From positions 292,888 to 356,887 of the forward strand of contig SWDT01000127.1 of NCBI GenBank assembly GCA_009193035.1: a stretch of 64,000 bases of DNA, written 5' to 3'. Under the pieces are notes generated by a model. The model ran no database searches. It saw only the letters and a list, made by a program, of their open reading frames with translations, and had not been told where the DNA came from. How positions within the stretch are numbered: position 1 is the stretch's first letter; every line of letters begins with the position of its first letter. Shown piece by piece: positions 20,691 to 30,813 of the stretch. Made by a program: the position numbers and the translations under genes. This DNA is from Halicephalobus mephisto (lineage: Eukaryota; Nematoda; Chromadorea; Rhabditida; Panagrolaimidae).

Positions 20691-21390
20691 AGGATCTTCC
20701 AAAATACAGTAGAAGATTCTGGAAAAGTCTGGAATCTCAAAAGGCTCCAGAATCAAATGTAAAATTTTCAAATCTTTAAGGACTTTGTAGAAGCTTCTGG
20801 AGTCTTCTGGAAGATTGTGGATGTTTTAGAAATCTTCCGATAATCCAATGGAAGCTTCTGAAATTTTCAAGAACTTTATAAAAGTTTCTGGAATTTTATA
20901 ATTTTATAAAAATTTTTTAGAATCTTCAAAAATTCAATGCAAGCTTTTAAAAATCTCTAAAATTTTATAGAAGCTTCTGGATTTTTGTAATTTTATAAAC
21001 TTTAGAATCTTTTGAAAATCCAATGGAAATATTTTAGAAACCTCCAGAATCCAATGGAAGCTTCTGAAATTTCCAAAAATTTTCAAAGATGTTCTAGAAG
21101 TTTCTGAATTTTTGTAATTTTATAAACTTTAGAATCTTTTGAAATTTTCTAGAGACTTCCAGAATCCAGTAGGAATTTCTGAAATTTTCAAAAATTTTCT
21201 AGAAGCTTTTAAATTTTTGTAATTTTATAAACTTTAAAATCTTTCAAAATTTTGTAGACTTCCAGAATTTAGCAAATCTCTTTCATACCTTCAGAAATTC
21301 CATAAAAACTAGATTTGTTTAGAATCATATAAATTTCTAAAATCTTCCAAAAATTCATTCAAAACTTAAATTTAAAATTTTATTTTTTTA
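20690..21390. repeat. TTC/GAA-rich (HSE-like) degenerate array
   Basis: Degenerate units near 60-100 bp are built from AATCCAATGGAAGCTTCTGA, TTTTATAGAAGCTTCTGGAT and TTTATAAACTTTAGAATCTT. Many GAAnnTTC pairs occur. Neither strand keeps a long open frame. Confidence 0.7.
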
Positions 21391-21394
21391 CAGT

Positions 21395-21715
21395 AATACT
21401 GTTTGAATTAAAATTTGCAAAAATTAGAATTACTCCCTGGACTAAACAGCAACAATATTTGATACAATTCCATTTTTACATTAATTAAATATCACAATAA
21501 TTTGGAGTTTTTTCATAACTCCCATCTGACATGTGCAACCTGTGCCATGGCACGACCTTTGATTTGTTTTTTTGCACTTTTTGTTTTAGTTGTTTTTTGA
21601 GTCATTTCGTCTTGGGACTAATTGCAAAATCGAAAATCATAGTTTATAATTAGAATTTCAAAAATAGATTCCAAATGACCGAAAAATCACACGTATAAAA
21701 TTCCCCACCTGAGGC
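21395..21715. other. Intergenic, no gene seen
   Basis: Mixed sequence with a single GTGCAACCTGTGCCATGGCA patch at about 21534; no splice-bounded frame. Confidence 0.3.
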
Positions 21716-21719
21716 AATA

Positions 21720-22260
21720 AAAATATTTTTGGAAATTTTCTATTTAGTCCTGAGTGGAAAATACATAAAACCATATTTATCTATTTTCCACTCAAAACTA
21801 AAATATTTTCGAAAATTTTCTATTTGGTCCTGAGTGGAAAATAAATAAATTAAATTTCAAACAATTTCCAGTCAGGACCAAAACTTTTCAAAAAGTACTT
21901 TTTCGTGATCCTGAGTGGAAAATACATAAAACCATATTTATCTATTTTCCTCTCGAGACCATAAAAAATATTTTTGGAAATTTTCTATTTGGTCCTGAGT
22001 GGAAAATAAATTAATTAAATTTCAAACAATTTCCAGTCAGGACCAAAACTTTTCAAAAAGTACTTTTTCGTGATCCTGAGTGGAAAATACATAAAACCAT
22101 ATTTATCTATTTTCCTCTCGGGACCATAAAAAATATTTTTGGAAATTTTTTATTTGGTCTTGAATGGAAAATAAATAAATTAAATTTCAAACAATTTCCA
22201 GTCAGGACCATAAATTCTTTTTTTTTGCATTTTTTTGGAAGGTCCTGGATGGAAATCTTT
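21720..22260. repeat. 165-bp tandem repeat with GGTCC...GTGGAAA motifs
   Basis: TTTGGTCCTGAGTGGAAAAT begins near 21823, 21988 and 22153, a 165-bp period. Each unit holds the motif, its complement (TTTCCAGTCAGGACCAAAAC) and a second pair (GATCCTGAGTGGAAAATACA with TTTTCCTCTCGGGACC). So each unit could form two stem-loops. Confidence 0.9.
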
Positions 22261-22264
22261 TCTA

Positions 22265-22500
22265 CATGACTTTGGAATCGGTAGGATGATATTCATTAAT
22301 TTTCCAAAAGTCCACCGAAGGCTGAAACCGGCTGACAGGATTCCCAAATGTCTAGACAAGAGGTTTCCTTTGTTCCGTTGTCTAGTTTTCGGAGTGCTTT
22401 TTATGACCTTTCCGAAAACGACGAAAGAAACATATTAACGACATCCGTGAAGACCACCCAAGTGAACGTTACTCGATTTCGTAATTTCCTACAAAAAAAA
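22265..22500. other. GC-richer island with short plus-strand frames
   Basis: A frame from 22235 to 22438 starts in the repeat. A second frame ends KKHINDIREDHPSERYSIS at about 22479. Neither has clear borders, so this may be an eroded exon. No domain recognised. Confidence 0.25.
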
Positions 22501-22539
22501 TCAGAAATCTTCGTTTTTAAATTTTAAAAAATGTTTCAG

Positions 22540-22960
22540 TTTCAACTTTCCAGTCAGGACCAAAAACTACAAAATTTTAAAATTATTCGATTTTTGGAAA
22601 TTTTTTAATTTTTTTAATACAAAAAATTTGTAAATTTCCAAAAAATGGTCCTGACACGAATTTCCAGGAACTTTCCAATCGAGACCAAAATTAAACCACT
22701 TCAATTAAATTAAAGCAAAATATAAAAAATTAGAAAAAAGTGATTTTTATATATAAAATTAAAAAATTAATTTTACTTTTTTAATATAAAATTAAAAAAT
22801 TAATTTTATTTTTTTAATATAAAATAAGAAATTAATTTTATTTTTTTAATATAAAGTAAAAAATTAATTTTACTTTTTTATATAAAATAAAAAATTAATT
22901 TTATTTTTTTAATATAAAGTAAAAAATTAATTTTATTTTTTTATATAAAGTAAAATATTT
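22540..22960. repeat. CACGAAA/GGACC motifs and a 32-bp A/T tandem repeat
   Basis: 22545-22690 holds TCAGGACCAAAA, GGTCCTGACACGAA and GAGACCAAAA motifs. 22725-22960 holds seven units of AAAATTAATTTTATTTTTTT, AATATAA. Confidence 0.75.
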
Positions 22961-23145
22961 ATGACTATTTTTTTTATAATTAAGAAAACTGAATAAGTTT
23001 ATAAAACGAAATACCTTAAGTCAATTTTACCGGTCCCTTTTTTTTAATTTTTTTCTTAAAGTACATTACCCTTTCCCTAAAAACTAGCGTTCCTTTTCAT
23101 TGTTATTTTTTGTCTGTTTCCTTGCTCTTTTTTCGCGCGCTCGAG

Positions 23146-23327
23146 TATAAAGGGTACGTCTCGGTTCCGGCCGGTGCCAGGTTCCTCGCCTCGCGCAGCT
23201 GGCGATGATCCAACGACCACCTCTTGGCGGCTCTTTTGTCTCGAGTCTTGCGCAATCAATCTGAACAAGTGTCCACGTGAAGTGAATTTGATTCAGAATC
23301 ATGGATTTGCACTTTTAAGGAAATAAA
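23146..23327 (+). promoter_or_regulatory. TATA box followed by a very short GC-rich transcription unit
   Basis: TATAAAGGG at 23146-23154 sits in a GC-rich patch (CGCGCGCTCGAG just before). About 170 bp downstream is AATAAATAAA (from 23322), a possible poly-A signal. The stretch between encodes only a 19-codon ATG frame (23205, MIQRPPLGGSFVSSLAQSI). It could be a short non-coding RNA, the first exon of a gene, or coincidence. A 72-codon minus-strand ATG frame (23302-23084) crosses the same patch and is the main alternative. Confidence 0.3.
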
Positions 23328-23339
23328 TAAAAATTGCAA

Positions 23340-24600
23340 AATTATTTCGAAATTGTCTGGGGAATTTTTAGGATCTTCTTGAACAGTTGTGGAATCTTCG
23401 GTCTGGATTCTGGAAGATTCTTAGGTGGTTTCATGGAGCTTGAAAACGATCCAGAGGCCTTTGGCTGGATTTTGAAGGATTCTGAAAGCTTTTATGAAAG
23501 TTCGGGATTTTTTAGAATCTTCTAACTGGATTCTAGAATCTTCTCAGATACTTGTAGGAAATCCTAGAGTCTTCTACATGGATTCTGAAGGATTAAAGAA
23601 ACTTCTATACTAGTCTAAACTTTTCTAAAACTTTCTATTTTGATTTTAGAAGATTCTCAAACGTTTTTATAAAATTCTAAACTTTTCCAAAATCTTTCAT
23701 ATTTAAAAATTTTCTTTAACGTCTTTAATTTTCGAAAATTTCTCATTCCAATTCTAGAGTCCTCTTAGAACCTTCTCTGACGTCTTCAACTTTTTGAAAC
23801 TTTTTTGTTTGTATTTTTTGTCTTCAGAGGTTTTTGCAGAATTGTAGTCATGGGGAAAATTGAAGCAGATTAATCGGGAAATTATCCAGCGGTATTTGGA
23901 AAAAGATCGAAATTGAAAGAACCTGGATCATCTGGATTTTCTGACTAGACAGGAGATAATTACAAATGTCTGGAATCATGATTTTGAATTTTGGCAGAAA
24001 ATCAGAAAAATTTAAAAAATTGTTTTTCAGTCTATTTTTATTTTTGAAAACAACTTTAGAAAAAATTTCAAAATCAAAAATTTGCAGAATATTCTAGAAT
24101 CCAGTCGAAATTTCTAGGACTTTTTAGGATTCTGTAATTTCCAGAATTTTATAGAAGTTTTTAAAATTCAATAAAATTTTAAAATTTTTTAGAATTTATA
24201 TTAAATTTTTGTAACTTCTTAGAAATCCTCCAGAATCCATTGTAAAATTCTCTAAAATTTTCTAAACATCTTTCAAAATTTTAGAATTCTATTAAAATTA
24301 AAAATTTTTAAAATCTTTTGTAACTTATTTTAAATTTTTGCAACTTCTTAAAAATTTTTAATTTTAATAGAATTCTAAAATTTTGGAAGATGTTTAGAAA
24401 ATTTTAGAGAATTTTACAATAAATTCTGGAGGATTTCTAAAATCTTTTGTAACTTTTTTTAAATTTTTGCAACTTCTTAGAAACCTTTCAGAATCCATTG
24501 TAGAATTCTCTAAACACCTTCCAAAATTCCAGAATCCTTCCAAAACTTCCAAATCAACATCTGAAACTTCAAATTTTGCATTTTGATGGAAATTTATTTT
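23340..24600. repeat. TTC/GAA-rich (HSE-like) degenerate arrays
   Basis: GATTCTGGAAGATTCTTAGG, GATTCTGAAAGCTTTTATGA and similar segments run from 23380 to 23790, then again from 24080 to 24560 around the hairpin at 24220. Frames such as 23334-23525 are made by the repeat. Confidence 0.7.
24220..24439. repeat. Long inverted repeat: 91-bp arms, 38-nt loop
   Basis: Arm 24220-24310 (TAGAAATCCTCCAGAATCCA...) is complementary to 24349-24439 with about three mismatches. A transcript through it would form a long nearly perfect RNA hairpin. It sits inside the TTC/GAA-rich array, so it probably arose by inversion of one repeat unit. Confidence 0.85.
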
Positions 24601-25460
24601 TAGACAAGTTCATAAAAATGTCCGTTTTTAATTTTTTTAATGTTGATTTTTCGGTTTTTCTTCCAAAAGTTAATTTTGCAAAGTTTCCCACCGTCAATCC
24701 CATATTTCTCATGTAGCATCAGTTTTCAAAAATACTTTTCCTGAGATATTTTACGTGACTTTTTCTTTTTTAACTTCATTCATTAAACTCGAAAATTTTT
24801 TGCATTTTATAAATTAAAAAGTAAAAGAATTTCAAAAAAAATAAATTTTAAAAATAAAAAAAAATTGTTTTTAAATAAATTTTAAAATTAAAAAAAATTA
24901 TTTTTTAAAAATTAAAAAAAAAATTATTTTTTAAAAATTAAAAAAAAAATTATTTTTAAATAAATTTTAAAAATAAATAAATTAGAAAACAGCCTCAGGG
25001 GAAGTTTTGTTTTTTTTGTCGAGAAAAAAAATTAGTTATTTAAAGAATAAAAATTAAAATACTTTTCAGAATTCGTTTTTTTTACTTCCTAGTGATTTGT
25101 GGATTCTGGAAAACGACTGAAGAATTCCTTGAAATTGCGTGAATGAAGACTTTTTTGAATTTTGGACTTTTTTAAAATGCATTCCTGAATGGATAATTTT
25201 AAAAATACAATAATCTTCAAAATTTAAAAATTATTGAAATTTAAAAAAATTATTAATATTGAAATTTAAAAAATTATTAATATTGAACTTTTACAAATTT
25301 AAAAATTATTGAAATTTAAAAAAATTATTAATTTCTTTTAAAAAATAATTTTTTGTCAAAAATGGCATTTCTATCAAAAACAAAAAATTTATAAACTTTT
25401 AATTTTTTTATAAATTCTTAAAATTTTTTCATTTTTCTAAATTTTAAAAATGTTTTTGCA
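24600..25460. other. AT-rich intergenic or intronic
   Basis: Mostly A/T homopolymer-like runs. GC-richer patches at 24660-24740 and 25060-25170 have minus-strand frames of 25-40 codons (one begins MLHEKYGIDGGKLCKINFWK) that could be downstream exons of the 25655 secreted-protein ORF, but no junction is convincing. Confidence 0.3.
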
Positions 25461-25466
25461 AATTTT

Positions 25467-25655
25467 TTAAGATTTTTTTGCATATTTTAAATTCTTTTTG
25501 TTAACTTTTTTATTTTTTTTGTTAATTTTTTTACTTTTTTTTCGAAGAATTGTAGCCGAGTCATGGCCAGTTAAACCAGGAAAAACAGGCGCAGACTGGC
25601 ACAGAGCCAGGGAGCAAACCAGGATAGTAAGGAAAACAAGTTCGAAGCGACGCAT
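25467..25655 (-). CDS. Possible small secreted protein with signal peptide
   Basis: ATG at 25655 opens MRRFELVFLTILVCSLALCQ followed by SAPVFPGLTGHDSATIL. This is a textbook signal peptide (basic start, hydrophobic core, cleavage near CQSA). The frame continues into a Lys/Asn-rich tail encoded by poly-A-rich DNA up to TAA at 25467, which may really be intron: a GTAAAA donor lies just after ATTCTTCG. The opposite strand also has an exon-like frame over 25548-25741 ending at a good donor (CAGAG/GTTAGA), rich in Arg/Lys/Trp. One of the two is likely real. Function unknown. Confidence 0.4.
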   Translation of the reverse strand: MRRFELVFLTILVCSLALCQSAPVFPGLTGHDSATILRKKSKKINKKNKKVNKKNLKYAKKS

Positions 25656-25859
25656 GCAAATGCAGAAATGCCGTTTTTTCCAGACAAAATGGGTCTGGAC
25701 GAAAATTGGATCTGTTCCAAAAATGGATTACGAAGATCAGAGGTTAGAATTTTTCGAAAATATTTATTTTTTATAAAAAATTAAACAATTCTATCCTGGT
25801 CATTTAATCCTCTCGTAGTCAATAAGTAATTAGCATTCTATAAAAAGAGTAAAAAACTT

Positions 25860-26335
25860 GTTCAATTATGGTCCTGGCACGAAAAAAAAGTTGTAGTTTT
25901 TCTGACGACTTTTGAGTAATTTTTAAGTTTTCCAAGTATTTGCTAAGTAAAAAAAAATTAAAATTTCAATTTCAAAAATTTTCATCAAAAAATAACAAAT
26001 TTGACATGAGTTATGGCCGATTTTGGTCCTGACACGAAAAACGTTTAAACTTATTTTACTTTAATTTTTAATTATTTTTTAGATTTTTATTTTTTTTAAG
26101 TAAAAAAATTAAAATTTCAATTTTAAAAATTTTCATCAAAAAATAACAAAGTTGAATATATTTACAGTCAACCTTGGTCCTGACACGAAAAACGTTTAAA
26201 CTTATTTTGCTTTAATTTTTAGTTATTTTTTAGATTTTTTCAAGTAAAAAAAATTAAAATTTCAATTTTAAAAATTTTCATCAAAAAATAACAAATTTGA
26301 GCTATATTAACTTCGATTCTGACGCAACTAATAGA
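25860..26335. repeat. About 151-bp tandem repeat with GGTCCTGACACGAAA
   Basis: GGTCCTGGCACGAAA/GGTCCTGACACGAAA at 25868, 26025 and 26176; each is followed by TTAAAATTTCAATTTTAAAA and TTTTCATCAAAAAATAACAA. Confidence 0.85.
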
Positions 26336-26359
26336 CCAAATGGTTTTAATTCTGTCTTT

Positions 26360-26510
26360 AAAATTTTTGAATATTTTTTACGATTTTTAAATATTTTTTA
26401 CAATTTTTGAATATTTTTTATATTTTTTATAATTTTTAAATATTTTTTACGATTTTTGAATATTTTTTATAATTTTTGAATATTTTTTACGATTTTACAC
26501 CTACTAAATA
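26360..26510. repeat. 21-bp tandem repeat (TTTTTGAATATTTTTTACGA)
   Basis: Seven units with small changes (ACAATTTTTG, ATAATTTTTA). Confidence 0.85.
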
Positions 26511-26774
26511 TGCGAAAACAGAAAAAACATGACAGATGTAAGAAATCTAAAAAAGGCAGTCTCAGACGACCGTCAGAATAAATGAGTCGGATTCGCCTCA
26601 GGACCAAAATTGAACAACTTAGATTTCGTTCAAAAATACAGTTATTTTATCAAAATCTCAAAGTTGTTCATTTTTGTGAAAAATTGAGCAAAATATATTT
26701 TTTCATAAATATACTTTTACTATTTAGATACTATATTTTTGTGAAATAAATATTGTGTAAAAATTAATTTAAAA

Positions 26775-27080
26775 TTTTCGAATTTTTGAAGTTTTGGAAT
26801 TTCGAAATTTTGGAATTTTAGAATTTTAGAATTTAGAATTTTAGAATTTAGAATTTTGGAATTTTTGAAGTTTTGAAGTTTTGAAGTTTTGAAATTTTTG
26901 AAATTTTGAAATTTAAAATTTAGAATTTTAGAATTTTAGAATTTAGAATTTTGGAATTTAAAATTTTGAATTTTTGAATTTAGAATTTTGGAATTTAAAA
27001 TTTTGAATTTTTGAATTTTGGAATTTTTGAATTTTGGAATTTTTGAATTTAGAATTTTAGAATTTTGGAATTTTTCAAGT
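26775..27080. repeat. GAATTTT(A/G)GAATTT satellite-like run
   Basis: About 300 bp consists almost only of GAATTTTGGAATTTTTGAAT-type 7-9-bp steps. It is a strand-asymmetric purine/pyrimidine run. Confidence 0.85.
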
Positions 27081-27084
27081 TGTT

Positions 27085-27440
27085 ACGGAACAATCAAGCT
27101 GATTTTGCTTTGTTTGGACAGGTTTCTGTTTGACTTTTGGGGGTGTTTGAACACGGAGGTTCTAATTTGTTTGTTTTGAGGAGGACGCATTAGATCAAGC
27201 TAAAAAACGTTGATTTTTATGAAACATCAAATTCATTTTTTTAAATTTAAAATATTTTTCAAAATTTAACTAAAATAAATCACTTTAAAATTCAAAATAA
27301 TTATAAAAATAAAATTATTCAATTTTTTTGAAAAAAATAATAAATTAATTTTCAAACATTTCTTATAAATTTTTATTTTTCATTGTTTTCACATCTGCCG
27401 AGTTTCCTATATTGTCCTTGATCTATGAAAATAAAAAATT
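27085..27440. other. Intergenic
   Basis: A GC-richer patch at 27080-27200 shows no bounded frame; the rest is AT-rich. Confidence 0.3.
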
Positions 27441-27444
27441 AACT

Positions 27445-27900
27445 TATATCATTCGTGTCAGGACCGAATTTGACTGACACAATTTAAAATTGTTATTTTT
27501 TGGTAAAAATCCTTAAAAAATAAAATTTATACTTTATTTTAGTTGGAAAATATTAAAAAATAATTAAAAATGAAGTTAAAAAAAATTTGAAAATTTTTCG
27601 CGTCGGGACCGAAATTGGGCATAACTTATTTTAAAATTGTTATTTTGCGGTAAAAATTTTTAAAAATTGAAGTTTTGGTCTTTTTTATTTAAAAAAATTA
27701 TTAAAAATGAAGTTAAAAGAAGATGAAGGAAATTTAAACATTTTTCGTGTCGGGACCAAAATTGTTATTTTGCAGTAAAAATTTTTTTAAATTGAAGATT
27801 ATGTCTTTCTCTATTTGGAAAAATTTTAAAAATTTAAAAAAAATTATTAAAAATGAAGTTAAAAGAATTTGAACATTTTTCGTGTCAGGACCAAAATTGA
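27445..27900. repeat. TTCGTGTCGGGACC repeats, inverted relative to 25868-26190
   Basis: TTCGTGTCAGGACC (27451), TTCGCGTCGGGACC (27597), TTCGTGTCGGGACC (27744) and TTCGTGTCAGGACC (27881) are 137-147 bp apart. They are the reverse complement of the motif in the 25.9-26.2 kb array, so the two arrays face each other across about 1.3 kb. Confidence 0.85.
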
Positions 27901-27967
27901 GCAATTAAGTTTTTTCTTGATTGCTTTTCATATACTTTATTTCAAGTGTTTTTCGGACAAATCAATT

Positions 27968-28320
27968 TTAAAAAACTTGTCCCTCATTTCGAATCTGAAA
28001 ATTAAAGTCAGCTGGCCAGACAGGTCCTTTGCAACATCGGTGGATTTGTAGTTTTTGCTTCTCATCATCGGCGACCACGAGACCGTGACAGCCGAGTACT
28101 TGGCTCCGGCTCAAGCCTCTCGATCCGAGTTTGACGCAATCGACTGTCCGATTGCTGGAAATCTGACACAAAAGAATGTAGCATTTTGCAATTTGAGTAT
28201 ATTTTTGAATTTTTTAAAGGTTCTTTGATCAGAACTTGGATGATAAAAAAGTACGAATTATGACAAGAGATAAACATTTCTTGAATAAGCGGATTACCTT
28301 CAAATAAGTTCAAATTACGC
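27968..28320 (-). CDS. Candidate two-exon fragment in a GC-richer island
   Basis: A donor (GAAG/GTAATCC) at 28297 and an acceptor (CAGATTTCCAG) at 28155 delimit a 143-bp intron. Upstream, EQFLARNLNLFE is open. Downstream three frames are possible. The phase-matched one ends soon at TGA 28111 (…AIGQSIASNSDREA). The others run to 28065 (…RLRQTRIERLEPEPSTRLSR) and to 27968 (…VVADDEKQKLQIHRCCKGPV). No ATG and no domain were identified, so this may be the 3' end of an incomplete or decayed gene. Confidence 0.3.
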
Positions 28321-28399
28321 GCGAGAAACTGCTCTCAAGCCACTTCAAGGGTCCTGACGCGAAACTTGCAAGAGAAAAATCAACAAGTTCAATTACCTA

Positions 28400-28800
28400 T
28401 CACCTCTAGTTTTCATTTTTATTTATTTTTTAAAAAATTAAAAATTTTTAAAATATTTTTATATTTTTAATTTATTTTTTAAAACATTTTTAAAATTTAA
28501 AATTTATTTTTTAAAACATTTTTATAATTTTTATTTATTTTTTAAAAATTTTTATAATTTTTATTTACTTTTTAAAACATTTAAAATTTTAAAAATATTT
28601 TTATATTTTTTATTTACTTTTTAAGAATATTTTTATAATTTTTCTATTTTTAAAAATATTTTTTGTATTTTTTTAAACATGTTTGATTTTTAAAAATTTG
28701 AACATGTTTTTTGTTTTTATATATTTTTTTTGTAATTGTTAATTTGTGATTACTTTTTTGTTGTTATTTACAATTTTTACAACAACTTAATAATCAACAA
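28400..28800. repeat. A/T tandem repeat
   Basis: Units near 35-45 bp of TTTTTATAATTTTTATTTAC, TTTTTAAAACATTTA. No coding signal. Confidence 0.6.
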
Positions 28801-28854
28801 TTTATTTAAAATTTAGGATGTAGTTTTCTCAGATGATTCGTCTGGAAGCGGATA

Positions 28855-28935
28855 CTGTATTTCCTCTAAAATAAACCCTGAGGCTTATTTGTTCCAATCA
28901 CCTCCCGGAAGGGGATTATTTTAGAGGAAATACGG
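28855..28935. mobile_element. 81-bp inverted-repeat element flanked by TA
   Basis: CTGTATTTCCTCTAAAATAA and its complement (TTATTTTAGAGGAAATACGG) form the ends, with TA on each side. The interior is GAGGCTTATTTGTTCC-like. The form is that of a small Tc1-mariner-derived MITE. Confidence 0.75.
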
Positions 28936-28953
28936 TATATCATCTTCGGGGAT

Positions 28954-29097
28954 TTACAGGTAGGCATGGAAGTAGGGCTTTGGGATCTCGAAATCCAGCA
29001 AGTCCTCGTCATTGGCATTACTGTAGTCTTCGATGATCTCTGGAGATATTGTAAGTCACCAGATAGACGTCCTCGCAGTGGTTTTAGTTCACTTACG
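28954..29097 (-). CDS. 3' exon of a minus-strand gene (acidic C-terminus)
   Basis: A 57-bp intron (29096-29040, GTAAGT...CTCCAG) is well formed. The exon after it encodes IIEDYSNANDEDLLDFEIPK, PYFHAYL, then TAA at 28954. Before it, DSFGQ (codon split over the junction) is in phase, but within a few codons the frame runs into the 18-bp repeat at 29105-29265, which carries TAA in that frame. So either the upstream exon is tiny or the repeat has invaded the gene. The 29472-29167 frame (…GRNRSSWESREPTWKTGIRK…) may be a further 5' piece. Not recognised. Confidence 0.45.
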
Positions 29098-29104
29098 ACC
29101 GAAG

Positions 29105-29265
29105 CTGTCGATTTTTTAGAATCTTCGATTTTTTAGCATCTTCGATTTCTTAGAATCTTCGATTTCTTAGAATCTTCGATTTTTTAGCATCTTCGATTTT
29201 GTAGAATCTTCGATTTTTTTTAGAATCTTCGATTTTTTAGAATCTTTGATTTTCGACTTCAGAAG
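29105..29265. repeat. 18-bp tandem repeat (GAATCTTCGATTTTTTAG)
   Basis: Eight or nine units with few changes (TTTCTTAG, TTTGTAG). The unit length is a multiple of three, so it preserves frame, but every unit puts TAA in one minus-strand frame. Confidence 0.9.
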
Positions 29266-29479
29266 TTTAATTCGAACTTTAATTTTTTGAATTTGTTCGA
29301 AATTGGCAGTTTTAATCACGACTTTTGTGTCATGTACAGCCAGAGTTTTACGAATACCTGTTTTCCATGTAGGTTCCCTACTTTCCCAGGATGACCGATT
29401 GCGTCCCAGACAAATCAAAATTCCACAAAGTGTGTAAATAAAAAAAACTCTCGTCTTTTCTTGTGTCCACAACCGAAAT

Positions 29480-29820
29480 AGTTCATTTCGTGGACGTCAG
29501 CTTTGTCAATTCATTAGTCGATAAGTCAACAATTACGACACAGGATTGTGATTCAAACAAGAGGTTGTGTCTGGATGAGTTTTCTCACGTTTACATTCAT
29601 TAACAAAACATAATCGAAAATGTGTAAATTTGAAAATTTTAGAAATTTTGAAAATTTTGGAAGTTTTGAAAAATGTGTAAATTTGAAAAATTTGAAAATT
29701 TTAGAAATTTTGAACATTTTTGTTTAAAAAAATGGAAAAAATTAAAACTCGGAAAATATAAAGTAGTACGATGTTGAATCATCTTTCTCAGAAAAACTGT
29801 AAACAGAATATTGACCGATC
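29480..29820. other. Intergenic, no gene seen
   Basis: 29640-29720 has a short GAAAATTTTAGAAATTTTGA repeat. Otherwise unremarkable. Confidence 0.3.
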
Positions 29821-29825
29821 TACAT

Positions 29826-29978
29826 ACAAAAAAACATAACTTTTGGCAGAGTAATAAATAAAAATCGTCACTATTATATTTTATTTTCCATCACAAATTT
29901 TAAATATTCATCAAAAATGTGACTATTGTGTTACTTTTCACAATTGTTACTGTACCAAGAGTTGTGTTTTTTTGTGTA
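29826..29978. mobile_element. About 150-bp inverted-repeat element, copy 1
   Basis: Ends ACAAAAAAACATAACTTTTG and its complement (AAGAGTTGTGTTTTTTTGTG) enclose TAATAAATAAAAATCGTCAC and TTTTCACAATTGTTACTGTA, themselves a second inverted pair. Copies are at 30048-30200 and 36695-36842. Confidence 0.75.
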
Positions 29979-29988
29979 TTAAAGTTGG

Positions 29989-30044
29989 TTTTGGATAGTG
30001 ACTAGAAAGCTCTAATTTGAGTTAAAAATAATCACTATCCAAAA
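29989..30044. repeat. Short hairpin between two element copies
   Basis: TTTTGGATAGTGACT pairs with AATCACTATCCAAAA around a 26-nt loop. Confidence 0.7.
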
Positions 30045-30047
30045 TCT

Positions 30048-30200
30048 CTACACAAAAAAAACATAAATTTTGGTATAGTAATAAATAAAAATCTTCACTA
30101 TTATATTTTATTTTCCATCAAAAATTTTAAATATTCATCAAAAATGTAACTTTTTGTTACTTTTCACAATTGTTACTGTATTAAAAGTTATGTTCTTTTG
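30048..30200. mobile_element. About 150-bp inverted-repeat element, copy 2
   Basis: Same ends and centre as the copy at 29826 (ACAAAAAAAACATAAATTTT to AGTTATGTTCTTTTGT) in the same orientation. Confidence 0.75.
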
Positions 30201-30259
30201 TAAGGACATCACGTAACCGATGATTTCGTCCTACTTTCGGAACCATTGCTGTAATTTTG

Positions 30260-30625
30260 TTTCGAAATAAAATCAATTTTTTATTCTAGATTCTTCAAAA
30301 AATTCAAATTTCAAAATTTCATTTTTTTCAAATTACATATTTTTAAATAAAAAATTAATTATAAAAATCAACAAAAATAATTCGATTTTTGGATGGAAAA
30401 TATTTTCTAAAAATAATATTTATTTTTAAATATTTTTTTTATAAAAACATAAAATTAAGTAACTTTTATTAAAAAAATTTTATTAATTTTTATTAAATAA
30501 TTTTATTAATTTTTATCAAATAATTTTTATTAAAAAGTTTTATATTAAAAATTTTTATTAAATAATTTTTATTAATTTTTATTAAATAATTTTTATTGAT
30601 TTTTATCAAATAATTATTTCGTTTC
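30260..30625. repeat. AT-rich with TTTTTATTAAATAATTTTTA tandem units
   Basis: From 30465 to 30615 there are about seven units of 20-24 bp. No coding signal. Confidence 0.6.
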
Positions 30626-30813
30626 TGGTCACCTCCGCATGGACCAGAATTGTGTAATTTATTTTTCGACAAATGAAGATGTGTTTATCCTTTTTTCATA
30701 GTTTTCAGTAAGCTCACTTTTCGTAAAAACTACTTTCGTTCGTCAAAGTTACTTTTCAAATCTTAATCTCTAAATTCTTTTCACTCAAAAATTGACTCAT
30801 GTTTGTTACTCAG

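Noticed and set aside
29167..29472. 101-codon minus frame as a complete gene
   Set aside because: No ATG at the start and the C-terminal third is the 18-bp repeat; kept only as a possible exon in the 28954 entry.
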